Source of the DNA: CAYLYP01 sp964387795
GTDB lineage: Bacteria > Bacteroidota > Bacteroidia > Bacteroidales > UBA7960
Direction: 5' to 3'
Length of the DNA stretch: 11,059 nt
Assembly (NCBI GenBank): GCA_964387795.1
Contig: CAYLYP010000095.1
Location: 1 to 11,059 of the forward strand
Shown: one piece after another, positions 1 through 7,735 of the stretch
How the letters are laid out: each line of letters starts with the position of its first letter
Position numbering within the stretch: position 1 is the stretch's first letter
Program-made: the position numbers and the translations under genes
Notes under the pieces: generated by a model
What the model saw: the letters and a program-made list of their open reading frames with translations, nothing else
What the model was told of the DNA's origin: nothing
Database searches by the model: none

Positions 1-2465
1 CTTCCGTCAACAAGTTCGCCTATTAAGGTTTCACCATCATATAGGTTGATTGGCAATGTGCCGCCTGTTGCTGTTACTGTTGCAGTGGTTTCTCCACCAA
101 AACAAGCAATGCTGCCTGTCTCAACACCTGCTTCCAGGAGCAGAGGCTCACCAATAGTGAATTCTACGGTTACATCGCCGCAATCATTAGCTTCGCTTAC
201 GGTTACTGTATAATCTCCGGCTAAAAGGCCTTCAATTGTATATTCAGCTACATTATTGTCTAAAGTAACTGTGTTTTCACCCCAACTTAATGTATAAGGC
301 ATTGTTCCTCCACTAATTGCTATTGTTGCACTTCCTTCATATCCAAAGCAAAGTGCATCATTTGGAGTTGCTGAAGCTTCTAATGGTTCGGGTTCGGTTA
401 CTTCAATACATACTTCATATTCACAACCGTCTTTTACAACACGGTATGTGTAAAATCCTGCGGTCAGGCCACCTGCCATGAATACTCCGGGATTCCCGTT
501 TTTAAGTTCAGGAACAGTGCAATCATCACATTGTGGTTCGCATCCAAATAATAAACATTGAATGTCATAAGGCTTTTCAAGTCCGGTAACCCAAACTGTA
601 ATCATGCCATCATCTCCGCCAGGGCAGCTAACAGGCTGAACCTCCCAGGTGATTTCCGGGGTTGGGCATGGATAATAAGGAGGCAATACAATAATTGTGT
701 CACTTGCCATTCCTACGCAACCATTTTCAGCAGTGAAAGTATAGGTAATCTCGTGTCCGCCCATACCTGCTACCAGAGGATTGAAAATCCCATTTTCTAC
801 ACCAATACCTGAATAAACACCACCTTCGGGCATCCCGCCGGTTAATGCAAATGCAGGAGTGTTTTCATATACACTTGCAAATGGTGCAAGAGTTACAACT
901 GGTGCTTCAGGAGCACTGATTATGATGTTGTTCTGAGTAATTGAATGACAGCTTACATTGTCTGTAATGACAAGCTTATACATCCCGACTGGCAGGTTGT
1001 TAAATTCTGCAGGAACATTTCCTCCGGGTGTTAATGTTGATACAAGGTTATCAGAACCGTCATAAAGATTATATGTAAATACATAATCAAAATTTGATGC
1101 CCCTGCTGCTGCCTGGGCAGTGATACTGCCTAAACCTTCAATGCAACTTGTAGCATCAGCTACATCTAATGATTGTAAAACAAATGGATCATGGATCCTT
1201 ATGGTTTTCTCTATCCATTGTGTTTGTTCATCACATAGACATGACTGATTGATTTTTACAACAATCGTTTTTGTGCCATCAAGTGCTACTAATGGAAGTG
1301 TATAGGTTATTCCTACTGATGTTTCATTTGCTGGAATAACTGCAACTCCTGAAGTTAGTGTATGGTGAACGCCTGATACAGCAGTGCCTTCAATGATATA
1401 TTCAATTTCAAGGGGCTCTGTTATATTGGTATTGTCTGTTCTGTAGAAACGTAATTCGGTAGGTTCGCATGATTGGAATACATCATAGGTTTCAATCATG
1501 TTAAAGAAGTTCTTGATATTTGCTCCTGTTGAAACAAAACTTTTTGCTTCCAGGAATACTGCTGAGTCATATTGCCTGTCTGAAGCATCGGCAATAGCAA
1601 TTTTCATTGCGTAGGTGCTGCAAGGTGTCAAACCTTCAATACGGGCTGTAAGGACTGTTGTCCTTCCATCATATTCAATGGTTGTTGAGCCTGCAGGTAC
1701 TGATACATAATATGCTCCGTTAATATCTGGACATGGTGCTCCCTGGTTGTTCTGGTTATAACCATCAACATGGATATTATTGATGCTTACAGGGCTACCA
1801 TCAGGCAGAAGCGCAATATTTGAGCCTCCGTTTGAGTATGGGCCACTAATTCCAGGGCCTGAAATAAAGAACCCAAATACATCATTAAACTGGCTACATG
1901 CCCATTCCGGATACTCGTCTGATGCGAATATATAACGGAATTCAACAACATCTCCATCAGGTATAAAGTTAAATGTTAAAACTGATGGGTCATTAATTGA
2001 GTATGAACCAACCAACATCTGAAGGTCAGATTCATTAGATAACGAATATGCAGTGGAACGGCTGGATGATGAATTTGGTCCAACGGCTTCCAATACATTA
2101 CCTGTTGACAGGACAATCCCTGATTCAAGAGGAAAGTTTGTGTTTTCAGGATTACGGTCAAATCTTCCAATCTGTTGTTTGTTCCCTCTAAATTGGATGT
2201 TGCTGGCCTTTAAACAGCCTGAAATAAGTAAATCCGACACCAGTTTATTGTAGTGGAGCGGATTGTTTTCATCATTGCCGGTGTAGTTCTGAACATTAAT
2301 TGCCGTGCTGGTAGATTTGGTAATCCCAGGATACGGCACATTCACATTCTCCCTGTCACCTTGTACTGGTTGGTTATTCTGGGCATACATGCTTCCTGAT
2401 AGAAACAGCATCATTACCAAAATGAACCACCCACAACAAGCACGAAAGTGTAATGAAGTCTTCAT
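1..2465 (-). CDS. Large secreted choice-of-anchor L protein with SprB-like repeats (C-terminus outside window)
   Basis: An open frame runs from ATG at 2465 to the left edge (821 codons) without a stop, so the C-terminus is missing. Residues 1-29 form a signal peptide with a hydrophobic core and a typical Bacteroidota end, SMYAQ. About residues 70-310 match the choice-of-anchor L module: an early LVSDLLISGC segment, then FASDEYPEW and NDVFGFFISGPG near residues 178-200. Residues about 340-410 resemble a Calx-beta/Ig-like fold. From about 425 onward come repeated SprB-like modules (TITDNVSC-type and GDYTVTVSEANDC endings). Family knowledge: such proteins are exported by T9SS and anchored on or released from the cell surface, often in gliding or adhesion; the sorting domain would lie beyond the window, so T9SS export is inferred. 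Residues 637-649 hold four cysteines (C637, C642, C646, C649). The start is fixed by the signal peptide directly after the ATG. Exact ligand and role are unknown. Confidence 0.85.
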   Translation of the reverse strand, partial: MKTSLHFRACCGWFILVMMLFLSGSMYAQNNQPVQGDRENVNVPYPGITKSTSTAINVQNYTGNDENNPLHYNKLVSDLLISGCLKASNIQFRGNKQQIGRFDRNPENTNFPLESGIVLSTGNVLEAVGPNSSSSRSTAYSLSNESDLQMLVGSYSINDPSVLTFNFIPDGDVVEFRYIFASDEYPEWACSQFNDVFGFFISGPGISGPYSNGGSNIALLPDGSPVSINNIHVDGYNQNNQGAPCPDINGAYYVSVPAGSTTIEYDGRTTVLTARIEGLTPCSTYAMKIAIADASDRQYDSAVFLEAKSFVSTGANIKNFFNMIETYDVFQSCEPTELRFYRTDNTNITEPLEIEYIIEGTAVSGVHHTLTSGVAVIPANETSVGITYTLPLVALDGTKTIVVKINQSCLCDEQTQWIEKTIRIHDPFVLQSLDVADATSCIEGLGSITAQAAAGASNFDYVFTYNLYDGSDNLVSTLTPGGNVPAEFNNLPVGMYKLVITDNVSCHSITQNNIIISAPEAPVVTLAPFASVYENTPAFALTGGMPEGGVYSGIGVENGIFNPLVAGMGGHEITYTFTAENGCVGMASDTIIVLPPYYPCPTPEITWEVQPVSCPGGDDGMITVWVTGLEKPYDIQCLLFGCEPQCDDCTVPELKNGNPGVFMAGGLTAGFYTYRVVKDGCEYEVCIEVTEPEPLEASATPNDALCFGYEGSATIAISGGTMPYTLSWGENTVTLDNNVAEYTIEGLLAGDYTVTVSEANDCGDVTVEFTIGEPLLLEAGVETGSIACFGGETTATVTATGGTLPINLYDGETLIGELVDG

Positions 2466-2540
2466 AATTTGTGTGTTTGATTGAGGATTTTGTTTGGGTT
2501 TTTATTAAAAGTTATACGAAAAGATTTTTTTCATAGACTA

Positions 2541-2578
2541 AACAATGTAAAATTATCTATTATGGGACTTACTGACAA
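2541..2578 (-). promoter_or_regulatory. Predicted Bacteroidota-type promoter of the anchor L protein gene
   Basis: On the minus strand TTG (2578-2576) is followed after 20 bases by TAATTTTA (2555-2548), which matches the Bacteroidota -7 consensus TAnnTTTG at 7 of 8 positions with a suitable -33 TTG. Transcription would begin near 2541, giving a leader of about 75 bases before the ATG at 2465. No Shine-Dalgarno sequence precedes that ATG, as is usual in this phylum. In an AT-rich spacer this match could arise by chance. Confidence 0.35.
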
Positions 2579-2835
2579 TACGGATTTGTCCTTAATTTTA
2601 TACTGTGGTCTTCACGTACGATTAGTCCTTTTCTAATTCCTTTTTAATTATTAAGTTATTGATAATTTGTGTTATATGTTTATTTGGTGAATTTATTTCT
2701 CGATTCATCATTCTTGTTTTATTTTGATATTTACTTCAATATCTTTTATTCGATGAACTGATTTTTTGGTTTTATAACCCCCTTTTTTTATTCATTTAAG
2801 TCTTAATTTCTTTTTTTTTCGTACCTGTTTAAGGC

Positions 2836-3050
2836 CTGCTGAAAATGTCTTTAAGGAATCAAATGCAAGGCAACATGGCAAAATTGGATAATAATACAAA
2901 AGGCCGATGGTATTGAAGCAGATGATACCTTAAAGACTTCGGTAAACATAACACTAACATAATAGCCCATTGGGAAAGAATCCCCTGGTTAAATTATGGT
3001 TATACTAAATTGTAAAGTTTTTCTTCCTGCTTTTTATATGTTTTCAGCAG
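2836..3050. repeat. Inverted repeat with one arm split
   Basis: CTGCTGAAAA (2836-2845), one base and GTCTTTAAGG (2847-2856) form a 21-base left arm. Their exact complements occur in the expected order on the right, CCTTAAAGAC at 2928-2937 and TTTTCAGCAG at 3041-3050, but separated by 103 bases instead of one. The simplest reading is a once contiguous inverted repeat whose right arm was interrupted. It ends 7 bases from the dehydrogenase stop codon. No transposase fragment was seen inside. It could be a decayed miniature element. Confidence 0.5.
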
Positions 3051-3057
3051 TCACCTT

Positions 3058-3870
3058 TTAAATCTTTACCTGTTTTGATATAAATGATTGGAAAACATTT
3101 ATTGGTAATACAGTATGTAAGAACACTGCTAATTTTGTGTTGAAATCTGAGCTGTAATGAAATTTGTCTTTTTTACCGCTTATAGCTTTATAAATTATTA
3201 TTGCTTCTTTTTCAGGTGAAAAACCTTTCTGGATATTTTGATTTAAATATGAAAACCAATTCTTAAAGTCTGATTGATATTCTTTTGGGTAATTTTCAGC
3301 AGAATGCTTGCCCAGGTCTTTCCAAAGATTAGTTTTTACGCTTCCGGGTGCTATTGATTTTACTTTAATGTTTAGTTTGTTCAATTCATACCTTAAGCCT
3401 TCACTAAAGCCTTCAATGGCCCATTTGGTCAGATGGTAAACAGATTGAAAAGGGAATGTTGCCCGGCCTGCAATGGAAGAAATATTGACAATCATCCCGC
3501 TTTTGTTTTGCCTGAAATGGGGAAGAACGGCTTTTGTTACATTTATTGCGCCATAAACATTTGTTTTGATGGCAAGGTCAATTTCATCATAACTTGTCAT
3601 TTCCAGTGGGCCGGTATTGTAAATACCTGCATTGTTTAATAGCACATCTATCTTCCCATGCTCCTGGATGATTTGCCCTATGCACTTCTCAACAGATTGC
3701 ACATCTGTTACATCCATTTTATAGCAGTTAATGTTGTTAAGACTCTTGAAATAAGCCGCTTTTTCAGGGTTTCGCATGCTTGCTGCAACATTCCATCCTT
3801 TTTGGCTAAACAGCTCTGCTGTTGCTTTTCCAATGCCACTTGAGGCACCTGTGATTACAATTGTCTTCAT
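3058..3870 (-). CDS. Classical short-chain dehydrogenase/reductase (SDR family)
   Basis: This 270-residue protein has the full classical SDR signature. The cofactor loop TGASSGIG is at 7-14, D53 lies in MDVTD, NNAG is at 79-82, the structural Asn is N104 in NVYG, the catalytic Ser is S132 in NISSIAG, and YHLTK supplies Y145 and K149. The PG motif at 175-176 follows. R33 after the second beta strand suggests NADP(H) preference (inference). It is a cytoplasmic oxidoreductase acting on a hydroxyl/carbonyl pair, and the substrate cannot be read from the sequence. Length is slightly above the usual 250 because of a C-terminal extension of the kind seen in retinol-dehydrogenase-like SDRs. A Crp/Fnr regulator lies upstream on the same strand with 157 bases between, so co-regulation is possible. 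The start codon sits at the edge of a long intergenic repeat. No Shine-Dalgarno is visible. Confidence 0.93.
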   Translation of the reverse strand: MKTIVITGASSGIGKATAELFSQKGWNVAASMRNPEKAAYFKSLNNINCYKMDVTDVQSVEKCIGQIIQEHGKIDVLLNNAGIYNTGPLEMTSYDEIDLAIKTNVYGAINVTKAVLPHFRQNKSGMIVNISSIAGRATFPFQSVYHLTKWAIEGFSEGLRYELNKLNIKVKSIAPGSVKTNLWKDLGKHSAENYPKEYQSDFKNWFSYLNQNIQKGFSPEKEAIIIYKAISGKKDKFHYSSDFNTKLAVFLHTVLPINVFQSFISKQVKI

Positions 3871-3967
3871 CCGTATATGATTTTTTGTTTAAGGTTGGAT
3901 GAAACTACATGTTCGCTGTTTGCATTGGTGTTTCTTTATCATTCGCAAACATGATTGTTTCATTTTG
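3871..3967. repeat. Long intergenic repeat, copy A
   Basis: Positions 3881-3967 align without gaps to 7981-8067 with 15 mismatches in 87 bases (83% identity, counted by eye). The match extends left by about ten more bases with one gap, to CCGTA at 3871. Shared blocks include TTTTTTGTTT, CATTGGTGTTT and ATTCGC-AACATG. CATGTTCGC (3908-3916) can pair with GCAAACATG (3945-3953) apart from one mismatch. The copy abuts the dehydrogenase start codon, so it forms most of that gene's leader or promoter region. It could be a small mobile repeat, a shared regulatory element, or the relic of a local duplication. Confidence 0.75.
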
Positions 3968-3993
3968 TCGTTTTTTATTTTACCCGACAAAAT
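3962..3993. promoter_or_regulatory. 9-bp perfect inverted repeat between regulator and dehydrogenase genes
   Basis: ATTTTGTCG (3962-3970) and CGACAAAAT (3985-3993) are exact complements separated by 14 bases. The site is 34 bases beyond the stop of the Crp/Fnr gene and 92 bases upstream of the dehydrogenase start. It could be an operator for a dimeric regulator, possibly the neighbour itself, or the stem of a terminator-like hairpin. The minus strand lacks a T-run after the stem, which argues against an intrinsic terminator. Function is inference. Confidence 0.4.
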
Positions 3994-4027
3994 TCTACAA
4001 TTGCTTATCAAGTTATCTTAACAAATG

Positions 4028-4603
4028 TTAGTTAATATGTTTTTTTATCCTGCTCAGCGACTCAGGTTGAAGCCCTAAAAAAGATGCAAGGTATTTTACT
4101 TGTACATTTTGAATAATATCAGGATTTGTTTTAAAGAGTTTTAAATATTTCTCCTGTCCGCTTAATGATATCTGGTCTATTATTCGTTGCTCTTTTTCAA
4201 TTAGAAAACCTTCCATCAGTTTTCTTCCAAAGTATTGCCATTTTTGGTTTGTGGAGTAAAGCTTTTCAAGATCGTCTTTTGTGATTGTTAAAAGCTCACA
4301 TTCTGTTAAGGTTTGCATGACTTCGCAGGATGGTAAATTTGAAAAAAAACTATTCAACGAAGTGGCAAAGTTATTTGCTGCATAAAGGTGTATAATCAAT
4401 TCTTCTCCCGATTCAAGATATTTATAATATCGAATATATCCGCTGTTTATAAAATATGCAAGCCGGACAGGTGTTCCGGGTTCAATCAATCTGATATTTT
4501 TTTCAACTTTCAATGGTTTGAAATAGGTTTCAATCAGTTCATGATCTTCCTTGTTTAAGGAAATAACCTCTGAGATTTTTTTCTTCAGTAATACTAAACT
4601 CAT
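4028..4603 (-). CDS. Crp/Fnr-family transcriptional regulator
   Basis: The 191-residue product has the layout of the Bacteroidota Crp/Fnr group. About residues 20-110 form a cyclic-nucleotide-binding-type beta barrel (EPGTPVRLAYFINSGYIRYY, then SGEELIIHLY). Residues 112-140 form the long dimer helix. A short C-terminal helix-turn-helix occupies about 165-190 (VKYLASFLGLQPESLSRIKK). It lacks the FNR N-terminal cysteine cluster and an obvious phosphate-binding RxA in the pocket, so neither an iron-sulfur centre nor cAMP is supported as its signal. Family knowledge: members bind DNA as dimers, and many sit beside the gene they control. The dehydrogenase gene follows on the same strand after 157 bases. 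The start is the ATG at 4603, and the next gene upstream ends at 4816. Confidence 0.9.
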   Translation of the reverse strand: MSLVLLKKKISEVISLNKEDHELIETYFKPLKVEKNIRLIEPGTPVRLAYFINSGYIRYYKYLESGEELIIHLYAANNFATSLNSFFSNLPSCEVMQTLTECELLTITKDDLEKLYSTNQKWQYFGRKLMEGFLIEKEQRIIDQISLSGQEKYLKLFKTNPDIIQNVQVKYLASFLGLQPESLSRIKKHIN

Positions 4604-4763
4604 GGTTTTATTGTTTACGTGGATTCAAACAATTGTCATTATGGCCTATTGTGGATTGGGGGCTGATTTCTTTTCCTTCTTTTAAAATATGAGATGTAAG
4701 GCTTGAGCTATCTCATTGAACCGTTCGATATTTTAACCCATCCCCATCCAATGATTTTACCAG

Positions 4764-4787
4764 CCCTGCTTTTCTGCAAAAGCAGGG
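4764..4787. terminator. Strong GC-containing hairpin downstream of the methyltransferase gene
   Basis: CCCTGCTTTT (4764-4773) and AAAAGCAGGG (4778-4787) are perfect complements with a 4-base loop. The stem lies 29 bases past the methyltransferase stop codon on the minus strand and before the Crp/Fnr start. No proper T-run follows on either strand, so it may be a 3' end stabiliser or a factor-assisted terminator rather than a textbook intrinsic terminator. Confidence 0.55.
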
Positions 4788-4815
4788 AAGAAGGAAGTCT
4801 GATGAGAATCTGTTA

Positions 4816-5589
4816 TTATTCAATTCTTTTTCCTATATAAAATACATAGCCATAATATGCTTTGTATTTTTGATATAAGCCAGATTCATATTGCTGATAA
4901 CCAATAAATTCTTCTGCGGTTTTGTTGCCTTTATGCTTCTTCAGAAAAGAATCATGGGTGCCTTGCATAACCGAATAGTATTCTGTCCAACAAGATTCAG
5001 GAACAACAAAAGTAGCAACCGGAAGATAACCAGCTTTTTGCATTTGTGCCACCTTGTTTGATATTACATCAATCTCAGGATATGCTTTTTGCCAGAATTC
5101 CTCTATTTCAGAAGGGCGCTTTTCGGTAAACCATGTGTTTTCTGTTATTGCAATATACCCACCCTTTTTCAGGAATTTCCGCCATTCGTTTAATCCATGT
5201 TCAAATCCAATATTATATATCGATCCTTCCGACCATATCAAATCCAATTCTTCTTCCTGAAAAAGAAGTTTTTTCATGTCGCCTACGATACCTTTTACCC
5301 TGTCCTGAAGTTTATTGTTTTCTGCATTCTGGTTTAATCGGGTAATGAAATCCTGACATAAATCGATACCGGTAATTTTGCATGTTGTATTTTGTGCCAA
5401 TACCATTGTTTGGCCTCCTGTTCCGCAACCAATATCTGCAATCCTGGATACTTCTGTAAGGTTGTCAACAAAACTCAATGCTTTGAGTGTTATTTCCGGG
5501 TTCCCTGGCCCTTGCCGCCCTACGCTTAAAAAATAGTCATGAATAATATTCAGGTCAAATCCGTAAATCGTTTGTTTTTCGCTACTCAT
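4816..5589 (-). CDS. Class I SAM-dependent methyltransferase
   Basis: The 257-residue protein has a Rossmann-type methyltransferase core. Motif I is IADIGCGTGGQ at 50-60, motif II ITGIDLCQDF is at 72-81, an acidic motif GDMKKLLF is at 103-110, and the post-core strand DLIWSEGSIYNIGF is at 116-129, followed by KKGGYIAITE at 141-150. Family knowledge: this fold transfers a methyl group from S-adenosylmethionine to small molecules, lipids or proteins. The substrate-binding parts here (the N-terminal 30 residues and residues 155-257, rich in aromatic residues) do not identify the acceptor. It appears to be a single-gene unit, with a hairpin after its end and 212 bases to the next gene. A promoter-like box at 5981-5988 points towards it, but from nearly 400 bases away. 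No Shine-Dalgarno is visible before the ATG. Confidence 0.92.
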   Translation of the reverse strand: MSSEKQTIYGFDLNIIHDYFLSVGRQGPGNPEITLKALSFVDNLTEVSRIADIGCGTGGQTMVLAQNTTCKITGIDLCQDFITRLNQNAENNKLQDRVKGIVGDMKKLLFQEEELDLIWSEGSIYNIGFEHGLNEWRKFLKKGGYIAITENTWFTEKRPSEIEEFWQKAYPEIDVISNKVAQMQKAGYLPVATFVVPESCWTEYYSVMQGTHDSFLKKHKGNKTAEEFIGYQQYESGLYQKYKAYYGYVFYIGKRIE

Positions 5590-5722
5590 TATTTGTCGTG
5601 TTTAAACTGTTTATTTCAATCTAACCTGGTTAATTAGTTCTAATGCTGTAATCTGCAATTACTCTTTCCTTTGCTTAACAGATGTTCCTGCCAGCTTTGG
5701 AAAGTCGGGTATTATCAGTTTT

Positions 5723-5992
5723 TTATTCTTTATTCATGTGGGTTGCCCACACTTTGCGGGATATAATACAGTTTCTTTTTGCTTGTTCTGCCATCCTGAA
5801 AATCCGGTTTTTCATGGGTAAACTCTCATCAACTACTGATGCCAATGAAAACATTGTAACATAAAACCCTGAGATGCTCTGGCTGTTTTCCCTGGCTGTG
5901 GTTTGAACGGGCAACAATGCCATCTTCAATGCAATATCTAACCGATTCAGCCAGCCGAAGCTTATGGTATATACGTTTTTCAAATATAGCAA
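5723..5992 (-). other. Unassigned weak ORF or transcribed leader
   Basis: An 89-codon frame is open here but starts with TTG, has no ribosome-binding site, and matches no family I recognise. The stretch is less AT-rich than its surroundings. A box reading TATATTTG on the minus strand (5988-5981), matching the Bacteroidota -7 consensus exactly, overlaps the supposed start, so transcription would begin inside the frame near 5974. A 6-bp hairpin with a 3-base loop lies at 5737-5751. It may be a decayed gene, a small RNA, or a long leader of the methyltransferase gene. I do not support it as a protein gene. Confidence 0.2.
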
Positions 5993-6011
5993 TTTTTTAA
6001 AATGCCTAAAG
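5981..6011 (-). promoter_or_regulatory. Predicted promoter pointing towards the methyltransferase gene
   Basis: Minus-strand TATATTTG at 5988-5981 is an exact TAnnTTTG -7 box. About 18 bases upstream is TTTA, three of four positions of the -33 TTTG. The predicted start is near 5974, 385 bases before the methyltransferase ATG. The intervening transcript has no convincing ORF. Confidence 0.35.
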
Positions 6012-6111
6012 AACTATTTCTTTTTGCTGGTTTCTTTGAGGGAAAAACTGGCATTATGTAAAAGACTATTGTATATCATGAGGTGCTGTAATGTCTATTG
6101 TCTTAAAACAG

Positions 6112-6273
6112 TTATTCCTGTATTTTTTTGAATTTGTCTGATTTCCAGTTTTTAGGATTGTTTCTAATATAATATACAATGCGATGGTATTCGTCATCGT
6201 TTCGGATTACATGATCGTGAAAACGTTCCTGCCATTCAAATGTAAAACCCAAACGGTGTGCGTGTCTCGATTT
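6112..6273 (-). pseudogene. C-terminal remnant of a REP-associated Y1/IS200-like transposase (RAYT)
   Basis: On the minus strand the frame before the TAA at 6114-6112 reads RHAHRLGFTFEWQERFHDHV, then IRNDDEYHRIVYYIRNNPKN and WKSDKFKKIQE. This is the characteristic C-terminal block of Bacteroidota RAYT proteins (WQxRFHDHxIR, then EYxRIxxYIxxNPxxW). These are single-domain HUH/Y1 transposases that act on REP-type palindromes. About 50 codons survive. In frame, a TAA at 6276-6274 closes it, and upstream the sequence becomes a heptanucleotide array, so the catalytic part is absent. No initiation codon suits it. The block is well preserved, which suggests recent decay. Confidence 0.85.
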
Positions 6274-6275
6274 TT

Positions 6276-6306
6276 AATCGTAATTCGTCAATCGTCAATC
6301 GTCAAT
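6276..6306. repeat. Heptanucleotide array, AATCGTC-type, four units
   Basis: Units AATCGTA, ATTCGTC, AATCGTC, AATCGTC and a partial AAT follow each other with a strict 7-base period from 6276. The same heptad, read on the other strand as GACGATT, occurs at 10726-10760. The array directly borders the truncated end of the RAYT remnant. Confidence 0.85.
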
Positions 6307-6987
6307 AAATATATACCATCTCCACTATTTGTCCAGTACTCATATGGACGATACTGAACCTGATAAGACCTTGGTATATCCTTGGTAATACCGTGACCTA
6401 TTCATGTTATTGAAAATCAGCTTATTAAGCAAAATTTACTAACATATATTAACATAAAATTAACAATATTTCACAATTGAATTTATTAATCAATTAATTA
6501 TCAATAGGTTGAATATTTCCGAAATTCACAATAAATGTTAATCGTTATTTTCATTTATGCTTTTTGGTTATTTTTTACCGGATTAATAACCAAGGCCCTT
6601 CAGCCCTTGTTCATGAATGTTAAAAAGCGAAAGGTAAGCCCCCTTCAATCCACTCATTGATATGGATTGGAAATGGTCTTTTACATTTTACCAATTAATT
6701 AACTATTAGGTAGGGTCATATTTTTAACTCATTTCAGTTTTATTATCAAAACTGGATATATAAAAGATGTTTGTCCAAATGTCATTGCATAAGGTTATAT
6801 TAATCCTTACTTTAATATGAGGAATTACTGGATTAATAATGATTTTTGTTGTATATTTAAGGTTTGGGGATAAAGGGTGAAATTGCTTACTGTAGTTATT
6901 GTAGAGTACTATTGTAAGTTAACCCGATTCCATTTGTTTAGACTTTTCAACAAGACTGAGTTGTTCCTATAAAACCATAGTAACGCC
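6307..6987. other. AT-rich spacer upstream of the dipeptidase gene
   Basis: No gene is supported in these 681 bases. Small structures include AATTGA/TCAATT at 6475-6495, CAATCCA/TGGATTG arms at 6646-6652 and 6663-6669, and a CAGTTTT/AAAACTG hairpin at 6735-6754. CCTTGGTA is directly repeated near 6372-6390. No convincing TAnnTTTG promoter was found close to the dipeptidase start, so its promoter is not placed. Confidence 0.5.
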
Positions 6988-7698
6988 ATGACAAAACGTT
7001 TGCTTTTATTTAGTAATTCGACAAACTTTGGAGAGCCTTATCTTTCCTATACAAAACCTTATATCAGCGATTTTTTGGGCAAAGGGGTGACTGAAGTGTT
7101 GTTTGTGCCTTATGCGGGTATGTCATTCAGTTATGAAGAATATGCCAATGATGTGAGTGCTGTTTTTAAGGGACTGGGATATGGACTAAAAAGCATCCAT
7201 AAAGCCCATGATTTTGAAAAAGCTGTTGATGAGGCACAGGCTATCGTCGTGGGAGGGGGCAATACCTTTCATCTTTTTTATATGATCCAGAAAAATAACC
7301 TGACTGAGATCATCAGGAGAAAAGTGAACAGCGGGACTCCCTTTATTGGCTGGAGCGCTGGCAGCAATGTGGCATGCCCTTCATTAAAAACCACCAATGA
7401 TATGCCTATTATTGAACCAATGAGTTTTGATGGCTTGTCGTTAATACCTTTTCAAATCAACCCGCATTACACCGAAGCCAGATTGCCCAACCATAATGGC
7501 GAAAGCAGGGAAGACCGCATCAGAGAGTTTCTGGAGGCCAATCCCCACATGGCTGTTGTTGGTCTTAAAGAGGGCTCATTGCTTCGTATTGAAGGTAAAA
7601 CGATGAAGCTTTTAGGTGCCAATAATATGAAGCTTTTCAGAAAAGACAAAGAAACTGAAGAGTTTACTCCAAATTCTCAACTGGATTTTCTATTATAA
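6988..7698 (+). CDS. pepE: Dipeptidase E-type serine peptidase (family S51)
   Basis: The 236-residue product matches cytoplasmic alpha-aspartyl dipeptidase (PepE, about 229 residues in enterics). It carries the nucleophile elbow GWSAG with S123, H160 in NPHYT, E195 in LKEGS and D138 in NDMP, at spacings fitting the known Ser-His-Glu arrangement and the conserved Asp. VVGGGNTFHL at 87-96 is the typical glycine-rich segment preceding the active site. Family knowledge: PepE hydrolyses dipeptides with N-terminal aspartate and has a class-I glutamine-amidotransferase-like fold. No signal peptide is present. It is a single gene on the plus strand with long spacers on both sides, and a hairpin follows its stop by 37 bases. 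A cyanophycinase-like S51 member is less likely given the short length and close PepE layout. Confidence 0.9.
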   Translation: MTKRLLLFSNSTNFGEPYLSYTKPYISDFLGKGVTEVLFVPYAGMSFSYEEYANDVSAVFKGLGYGLKSIHKAHDFEKAVDEAQAIVVGGGNTFHLFYMIQKNNLTEIIRRKVNSGTPFIGWSAGSNVACPSLKTTNDMPIIEPMSFDGLSLIPFQINPHYTEARLPNHNGESREDRIREFLEANPHMAVVGLKEGSLLRIEGKTMKLLGANNMKLFRKDKETEEFTPNSQLDFLL

Positions 7699-7735
7699 AA
7701 TAATGGAGATTTGTTTGGGAGGTTAATTATTATTA

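Larger units (their letters stand above)
2466..3057. other. Spacer between the anchor L gene and the dehydrogenase gene
   Basis: This 592-base spacer lies upstream of the anchor L gene and downstream of the dehydrogenase gene, both on the minus strand. The part up to about 2820 is T-rich on the plus strand with no supportable ORF. The part from 2821 is less AT-rich and contains the split inverted repeat described separately. No RNA gene was recognised. Confidence 0.6.

Noticed and set aside
558..812. Plus-strand frame opposite the anchor L protein
   Set aside because: It lies antisense within a long, well-supported coding frame and shows no domain or signal. Other antisense frames inside the large genes were dropped for the same reason.
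3880..3965. Possible leader peptide starting ATGAAA on the minus strand in repeat copy A
   Set aside because: Copy B has the same ATGAAA start, but its frame hits a stop about ten codons earlier and the changes do not favour synonymous positions, so coding is not supported.
4764..4787. Classical intrinsic terminator
   Set aside because: The stem is strong, but no T-run follows on either strand. It is kept as a hairpin of probable 3' end function only.
6646..6754. Riboswitch upstream of the dipeptidase gene
   Set aside because: Only two isolated 7-bp stems were found, with no known aptamer core and no terminator pairing near the start codon.
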